Below, one piece after another: positions 4,857 through 8,893 of a DNA stretch of 8,893 bases; position 1 is the stretch's first letter; each line of letters starts with the position of its first letter. A program made the position numbers and the translations under genes. The notes under the pieces were generated by a model, which did no database searches, was not told where the DNA came from, and worked only from the letters and a program-made list of their open reading frames with translations. The DNA is from Succinivibrio sp. (GTDB lineage: Bacteria; Pseudomonadota; Gammaproteobacteria; Enterobacterales; Succinivibrionaceae): the NCBI GenBank assembly GCA_017959135.1, contig JAGDBH010000092.1, forward strand, positions 1 to 8,893, read 5' to 3'.

Positions 4857-5918
4857 TTAAACAGCTGAGCTACGCTCGTAAGCCTGAATTGCTACTGGTG
4901 TCTGCTCTGAGTCACCATCATCTAACAGACCGAAATTCTTAATGTTGGCATCACATAATGCCTGCAGTCTTGCAACAACATTAGGATCAGCCTTCTTGCC
5001 GGTCAGATGAGCATATCTGCGCTGCAGCTTCAGATAGTTTAGAACTGGCTGCTTCTGACGGATCTTACGTACAGAAGTAATCTTGCCGTATTCAGCTTCA
5101 TATACAGGGAAGAAGCCGGTCTCCATTGCCATACGTGCTGCGGTAACAGTTGCATTTGATGCTAAGCCCCAGCCCAGAGGACATGGAACCAGAATCTCAA
5201 TGTAACGGGCACCGTGGAATGACATAGCCTTGGTTACCTTATACTCAAGATCACGCAGATCAGCTACAGTTGCAGTTGCTACGTAAGGAATACCGTGAGC
5301 CATTGCAATCAGAGGTACATTCTTACCTTTACCCCAGTCAGCACCTGGATGCTCACCAACAAGCTGAGTGGTAGCGGTTCTTGCTGATGGAGGAGTTGCA
5401 GATGAACGCTGAACACCGGTGTTCATGTATGCTTCGTTGTTGTAGCAGATGTATAGAACATCATCGTTACGCTCGAACATACCTGACAGAGGACCAAAAC
5501 CGATATCGGTGGTACCACCGTCACCGCCCTGTGCAATAACACGAGGAACAACTGAGTCACCGTGCTTCTTTGCAAGAACAGCTGCAGCAGCTGCAAGGCC
5601 TGAACCTACAGATGCGGCATTACCGAACAGAGAGTGAACCCATGGCAGCTTCCATGCTGATTCTGGATATGGAGTTGAGAAAACTTCAAGACAGCCGGTA
5701 GCATTAACCAGCATAATCTGTCCGTTTGTAGCCTTCATGGCAGCATCAATCGCATATCTTGCGCCTAATGCCTCACCACAGCCCTGACAGGCTCTGTGAC
5801 CTGAAATCAAGCTGTTGTTACGATCCTCTGATGCCTGATTTGTACGCATAGCAGGATTTAACATACGGTTACCAACAGTGTTTGAACCTGTCTGGTAGAA
5901 TTTAATCTTTTCTAACAT
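4857..5918 (-). CDS. porB: 2-oxoacid (pyruvate):acceptor oxidoreductase, beta subunit (TPP-binding)
   Basis: This subunit binds thiamine diphosphate and a proximal [4Fe-4S] cluster, where the 2-oxoacid is decarboxylated. In 353 residues the cluster ligands are Cys44, Cys47, Cys76 and Cys246 (CxxC, then NATGC and PCPLGWG), the family pattern. The TPP motif runs from GDGG (132-135) to YNN (159-161). The following segment NEAYMNTGVQRSSATP (161-176) is characteristic of pyruvate-type PorB rather than 2-oxoglutarate KorB, so pyruvate is the favoured substrate. A branched or aryl 2-oxoacid cannot be excluded. AGGAGA lies eight bases before the ATG, which is 15 bases after the alpha stop, so the genes are one operon. 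The cytoplasmic complex should be assembled with alpha, gamma and the flavoprotein. Confidence 0.95.
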   Translation of the reverse strand: MLEKIKFYQTGSNTVGNRMLNPAMRTNQASEDRNNSLISGHRACQGCGEALGARYAIDAAMKATNGQIMLVNATGCLEVFSTPYPESAWKLPWVHSLFGNAASVGSGLAAAAAVLAKKHGDSVVPRVIAQGGDGGTTDIGFGPLSGMFERNDDVLYICYNNEAYMNTGVQRSSATPPSARTATTQLVGEHPGADWGKGKNVPLIAMAHGIPYVATATVADLRDLEYKVTKAMSFHGARYIEILVPCPLGWGLASNATVTAARMAMETGFFPVYEAEYGKITSVRKIRQKQPVLNYLKLQRRYAHLTGKKADPNVVARLQALCDANIKNFGLLDDGDSEQTPVAIQAYERSSAV

Positions 5919-5933
5919 TGTACTGTCTCCTGC

Positions 5934-7178
5934 TTAACCCTTGACTGAGTCTTCTAAAACTGACTGACCTAGCGGACCTTTAGGGAAGGTTACACCTTCA
6001 GCCTTCTTTGTGTAGCCGTTCAGTACATCAGCGTCGATGTCAAACCAGGTGAATTCCTCAGTAAACTTGCCTGCAAGAGCATCCTTTACGATACCGTTGA
6101 TGGTGGTGCCGTAGATAGGACGGCCGCCTAAGCCTGCAACAACAGTCTTGATATCGCAGTTCTTGCCTTCCATAGCACGCTTAACTTCAGGGCAGATAAT
6201 ACCGCGTGCACCAAATGAGAATGCTCTCTCAAGGCAGATTACCTGCTTGGTGTCACCGATTGCCTCAGCAATCTTCTCGTATGGGAATGGACGGAATGAC
6301 TTTAATGAGATGATACCTACATTGATACCCTCAGCCTTTAATCTGTCAATCTCATCCTTTGCAGTACCAACTGTAGAACCCATGATGATGATCTTAAGAT
6401 CAGCGTTCTCGCAGTTGTAGCAGTCTAAAATACCGCCTGACTTAGAACCGGTAAGAGCACGATACTCCTGAGTTACCTCTTCAATAACCTTAAGAGCCTT
6501 TGCCATCTTACGCTGCTGCAGGAAACGAACCTCGGTAAATGCCTCTGGTCCAACCATAGCACCGATTGATACTGGCTCCTTTGGAGTCAGGTATTCTTTT
6601 GGCTGATACTCACCCAGGAACTTGTCAACAGTCTCCTGCTCTGGAATATCCAGTCTTTCAAAAGCGTGGGTCAGAACGAAACCGTCCATACATACCATAA
6701 CTGGAAGACCAACCTTCTCGGCGATCTTGAATGCCATGATATGAGTATCAACAGCGTCCTGGTTTGACTCGCAGAATAACTGCAGCCAGCCTGAATCACG
6801 CTGTGACAGAGAATCTGAATGATCGTTCCAGATGTTGATAGGGCCACCGATTGCACGTGATGCAACGGTCATAACAATTGGAAGACCTAAGCCTGATGCT
6901 GAATAGATACCTTCAGTCATGAACAGCAGACCCTGAGATGCTGTAGCTGTATAGGTACGGGCACCGCCAACGGAAGAACCGATAGCAACTGACATTGCTG
7001 AGAACTCTGACTCAACGTTTAGGAAGTCACAGTCCTTTAAGGTACCGTTTTTAACAAACTTACCAACATTTTCAACAATGTGAGTCTGTGGAGAAATAGG
7101 GTAGGCACATACAACGCCAGGACGGCATAAGGCAACAGCCTCAGCTACACCTAATGAACCTTCGATTTGCTTTAGCAT
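5934..7178 (-). CDS. porA: 2-oxoacid (pyruvate):acceptor oxidoreductase, alpha subunit
   Basis: The alpha subunit completes the active site around TPP and the 2-oxoacid. In 414 residues the N-terminal pyrimidine-binding domain shows AYPISPQTHIVE (25-36), NVESEFSAMS (54-63) with the conserved glutamates, TATASQGL (77-84) and NIWNDHSDSLSQRDSGW (115-131). All are typical of PorA. The C-terminal third (about 262-360) is the transketolase-C-like domain, with IIMGSTVGTAKDEI and KSFRPFPYE. The length is normal and I see no defect. The ATG overlaps the gamma stop as TAATG, with AAGGGAG seven bases upstream inside the gamma gene, which indicates translational coupling. Confidence 0.96.
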   Translation of the reverse strand: MLKQIEGSLGVAEAVALCRPGVVCAYPISPQTHIVENVGKFVKNGTLKDCDFLNVESEFSAMSVAIGSSVGGARTYTATASQGLLFMTEGIYSASGLGLPIVMTVASRAIGGPINIWNDHSDSLSQRDSGWLQLFCESNQDAVDTHIMAFKIAEKVGLPVMVCMDGFVLTHAFERLDIPEQETVDKFLGEYQPKEYLTPKEPVSIGAMVGPEAFTEVRFLQQRKMAKALKVIEEVTQEYRALTGSKSGGILDCYNCENADLKIIIMGSTVGTAKDEIDRLKAEGINVGIISLKSFRPFPYEKIAEAIGDTKQVICLERAFSFGARGIICPEVKRAMEGKNCDIKTVVAGLGGRPIYGTTINGIVKDALAGKFTEEFTWFDIDADVLNGYTKKAEGVTFPKGPLGQSVLEDSVKG

Positions 7179-7738
7179 TATAGAACTCCCTTAATATAGT
7201 TGTATGCAAGGGCAGCGGTTTCAGCATTAGCATCACCAACCTTACCTGGATATCTTTCCTGGAATGCCTTCTGTACAGACTCCAGCTTCAGAATATCTGT
7301 TACAGCAGCTAAGGCTGAAAGCATTGGAGCACCTGGTAGAGGCTTACCAATCTTCTGCATAGCAAAATCAGTTGCAGGAACAGTAAATACGTGACCCTTA
7401 GGTAACATCTTTACTAATTCTGGAACAACAACTTCTGGTGCATCTTTAGAGTTGATAATTGCATATCCGTTTGGATCTAGTCCACCGAATACATCAACAG
7501 ATCCTAAAAGTGTCTTATCCTGAACAAGAACTACTCCTGGCTGCTGAATAGGCTCGTGTGTACGTATTTCTTTATTATCAATACGAGCATATGCAACCAC
7601 TGGAGCGCCGGTACGCTCAGAACCGAAGCTTGGGAAAGCTTGTGCATGATGACCTTCATAGAATGCTGCAAGAGTCAGCATTTCAGCTGCGGTCACTACA
7701 CCTTGGCCTCCACGGCCATGTAATCTAATTTGAAGCAT
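7178..7738 (-). CDS. porG: 2-oxoacid (pyruvate):acceptor oxidoreductase, gamma subunit
   Basis: First gene of the operon, 186 residues. It opens with MLQIRLHGRGGQGVVTAAEM, the hallmark start of the gamma domain (RxxGxGGQGVxxA). Also seen are FPSFGSERTGAPV (36-48), which contacts the CoA and alpha/beta interface in the family, and GAPMLSALA. The length fits stand-alone gamma subunits (about 180-190). The frame stays open to an ATG at 7951, but that would add 71 Phe- and Ile-rich residues unlike any gamma subunit. The start at 7738 has GAGGAG five bases upstream and begins exactly at the family N-terminus, so I chose it. The leader holds a terminator-like hairpin. Confidence 0.95.
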   Translation of the reverse strand: MLQIRLHGRGGQGVVTAAEMLTLAAFYEGHHAQAFPSFGSERTGAPVVAYARIDNKEIRTHEPIQQPGVVLVQDKTLLGSVDVFGGLDPNGYAIINSKDAPEVVVPELVKMLPKGHVFTVPATDFAMQKIGKPLPGAPMLSALAAVTDILKLESVQKAFQERYPGKVGDANAETAALAYNYIKGVL

Positions 7739-7774
7739 TAAGGCTCCTCGTTTGCAGTGTATGTAAAAAAAATT

Positions 7775-7790
7775 GGTTCCATTTAGAACC
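7775..7790 (-). promoter_or_regulatory. Terminator-like hairpin in the porG leader (possible attenuator)
   Basis: GGTTC (7775-7779) and GAACC (7786-7790) pair around a 6-base loop. On the minus strand the stem is followed by AATTTTTTTT, eight consecutive T. The hairpin ends 37 bases before the porG start. The 5-bp stem is short for an efficient terminator, so partial termination, pausing or chance are all possible. Confidence 0.4.
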
Positions 7791-7805
7791 GTCAAGATAA
7801 TTTTA

Positions 7806-7834
7806 GTTATAAAAAAAAAATTAACAAATGCCTG
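7806..7834 (-). promoter_or_regulatory. Candidate porG operon promoter
   Basis: On the minus strand, TATAAC (7811-7806, five of six -10 bases) lies 17 bp from CAGGCA (7834-7829, three of six -35 bases). Transcription would start near 7799 and give a 60-base leader containing the hairpin at 7775-7790. A better -35 (TTGTCA, 7849-7844) has no good -10 at normal spacing. The poor -35 leaves room for an activator. Confidence 0.3.
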
Positions 7835-8069
7835 AAAATTTATTGACAAAAATAATGAAAATATGTCTAAAAATGAAAATTCAAAAATTTTTTTATAAAA
7901 AACTTGAAATATAAGGCTTACATGCAATTCTAAAATGTCAGAATAGGGCATAAAATGCGATTAAGCTCTAAAATCGGTGTTGTATTTTGCAATTGATTTA
8001 CATATAAGAATAACAAATATACATATCGCAAAAATACCTTTAAAGGCTTACACAGATTAAGTTTTCTTA

Positions 8070-8089
8070 TAATTAGTGTATGCTAATTA
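8070..8089. promoter_or_regulatory. Operator-like dyad TAATTAG-N6-CTAATTA
   Basis: A perfect 7-bp inverted repeat with a 6-bp spacer, in the divergent region 23 bp upstream of the -35 of the plus-strand gene. Size and symmetry fit a dimeric helix-turn-helix protein, and the neighbouring ROK-type regulator is a natural candidate ligand. It does not resemble the NagC or Mlc consensus. Confidence 0.4.
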
Positions 8090-8111
8090 AAATATTCGAT
8101 TTTTCTCGTTT

Positions 8112-8139
8112 TTGACAAATTTAAAAAAAATAGTATTAT
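8112..8139 (+). promoter_or_regulatory. Sigma-70 promoter of the ROK-type regulator gene
   Basis: TTGACA (8112-8117, perfect -35), a 16-bp spacer and TATTAT (8134-8139, five of six -10 bases) predict a start near 8146, about 32 bases before the ATG. This is the best promoter match in the window. Confidence 0.75.
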
Positions 8140-8177
8140 TAAACTAGGTTTATAAATGTTATTTAAGTTGCACCAAA

Positions 8178-8893
8178 ATGGTTGATACATCGCTTACAAT
8201 TACCTCACGACAGATCCGTGAGCAGAATCTTCAGCTGGTTCGTCAGGCTCTTCATGATGAACAGGTCTGTACCAGTTCAAAGCTAAAGGAGCTCACAGGA
8301 CTTTCTGTCGTAACTCTAAACAAGATTATTTCACTTCTGATTGCATCAGGAGAGGTTCTGGATGCCGGCAAGGTCAATATGCCTAACGGTAGACCTGCCT
8401 CCACCTACAGATTCAACGAAATGAACAAGCTGATGCTGATTCTTTCCATATATAAAAGATCAGGCAATAAATATGTCGGCTATTCAGTACATAATCTTTT
8501 TGGTGAGTGCATTGAAAGAAAAGAGGAGCTTATTGAGGAGTCAGATTCCATTCAGACCAATGAGCTTAAGATCGGTATGGAGCGTTATATCAACAGACAT
8601 CCTAAGATCTCTGTTATCGGTGTTTCCATGCCTTCAGATGATGTTGGCGGTCGAGTAGGCAGTGCCATCCGTCATGACAGCCAGTCAAAGCGACTATCAT
8701 CTCATCTTGAAAAACAGTTCAACATTCCGGTTTTCTTTGAAACAGATATTAATGCTGCCACACTTGGCTGCTATAAACGCTGCACGAACCAGGAATATGT
8801 AAGTGGAGTTATCCTTGTTCCTGGAAAGATTCCTTGCTGCGGCTTCTGCTATAACGGAGCTGTATTAAGAGGCAAGGATGGTATGGCTGGTGA
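8178..8893 (+). CDS. ROK-family-like transcriptional regulator, 3' end outside the window
   Basis: The frame runs 238 codons to the window edge without a stop. Residues about 10-66 form a winged helix-turn-helix (TSSKLKELTGLSVVTLNKI, 32-50), followed by a wing with GRPASTYRFN (71-80), as in NagC/XylR-type ROK repressors. The ROK-like fold follows: FFETDINAATLG (186-197) corresponds to the ENDANAAALG segment, keeping Asp190. CYNGAVLRGKDGMAG (224-238) corresponds to the NG.L.G..G.AGE segment. The DxGxT phosphate motif expected near 90-100 is absent, and the glycine-rich GTGIGGG loop is replaced by PGKIPCCGFC. It is therefore probably a regulator without kinase activity. No ATG lies upstream in frame before a TAG at 8145-8147, so 8178 is the first possible ATG, despite a poor Shine-Dalgarno. 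Its effector is unknown; divergent placement suggests but does not prove control of the oxidoreductase operon. Confidence 0.82.
   Translation, partial: MVDTSLTITSRQIREQNLQLVRQALHDEQVCTSSKLKELTGLSVVTLNKIISLLIASGEVLDAGKVNMPNGRPASTYRFNEMNKLMLILSIYKRSGNKYVGYSVHNLFGECIERKEELIEESDSIQTNELKIGMERYINRHPKISVIGVSMPSDDVGGRVGSAIRHDSQSKRLSSHLEKQFNIPVFFETDINAATLGCYKRCTNQEYVSGVILVPGKIPCCGFCYNGAVLRGKDGMAG

Larger units (their letters stand above)
7739..8177. other. Divergent AT-rich spacer between porG and the ROK-type gene
   Basis: There is no gene here. The spacer carries the porG leader hairpin and candidate promoter, the dyad at 8070-8089 and the plus-strand promoter at 8112-8139. It also has a direct repeat, AAGGCTTACA, at 7913-7922 and 8043-8052, exactly 130 bp apart. 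A small GCAT-AAA-ATGC dyad is at 7948-7958. A FNR-type TTGAT-N4-ATCAA or full CRP box was looked for and not found. Confidence 0.6.

Noticed and set aside
5449..5637. Plus-strand frames opposite the oxidoreductase genes (also 4025-4288, 6148-6420, 7200-7394)
   Set aside because: All are antisense to strongly conserved coding sequence and show no motif or ribosome site.
7739..7951. A 71-residue N-terminal extension of the gamma subunit from an ATG at 7951
   Set aside because: The extension is a Phe/Ile-rich translation of AT-rich DNA. The family N-terminus and a strong GAGGAG site both fit the ATG at 7738.

Overview
The window looks like the chromosome of an anaerobic or facultative gammaproteobacterium. 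CRP is close to the E. coli protein, including an essentially identical recognition helix. FabA, the marker of the gammaproteobacterial anaerobic unsaturated fatty acid route, is present, and there is a 6S RNA of enterobacterial type. These sit beside a multi-subunit pyruvate:acceptor oxidoreductase operon, and the intergenic DNA is very AT-rich. This combination suggests a fermentative lineage such as Succinivibrionaceae (Aeromonadales). That placement is inference from gene content, not a database match.

Layout. Everything from about 190 to 7800 is encoded on the minus strand. In transcription order from the right end, a four-gene operon (7738 down to 3213) encodes the gamma, alpha and beta subunits of a 2-oxoacid:acceptor oxidoreductase. 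Its last gene is a GltD-like FAD/NAD(P) flavoprotein carrying a C-terminal two-cluster ferredoxin domain, and a good intrinsic terminator follows (3161-3189). Next are a 127-residue tail-anchored protein of unknown function (2619-3002) and a 450-base AT-rich gap with several dyads. Then come the 6S RNA gene ssrS (about 1990-2168), crp (1043-1684) with a candidate CRP box upstream and a terminator behind it, and fabA (271-801) with its own promoter region and a downstream hairpin. On the plus strand, divergent from the oxidoreductase operon across a 439-base spacer, is the 5' part of a degenerate ROK-type regulator (8178 to the window edge), preceded by a near-consensus sigma-70 promoter.

How the parts fit together. 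The operon most likely oxidises pyruvate to acetyl-CoA and CO2 through TPP and iron-sulfur clusters. The electrons would then go through the flavoprotein to NADP+, rather than only to free ferredoxin. CRP and 6S RNA are global regulators of carbon use and RNA polymerase respectively, and they lie next to each other here. The most notable points are the predicted NADP-linked form of the oxidoreductase, the ssrS-crp neighbourhood with a nested inverted repeat over the presumed ssrS promoter, and the ROK-like regulator in which the usual glycine-rich loop is replaced by a cysteine-rich one.
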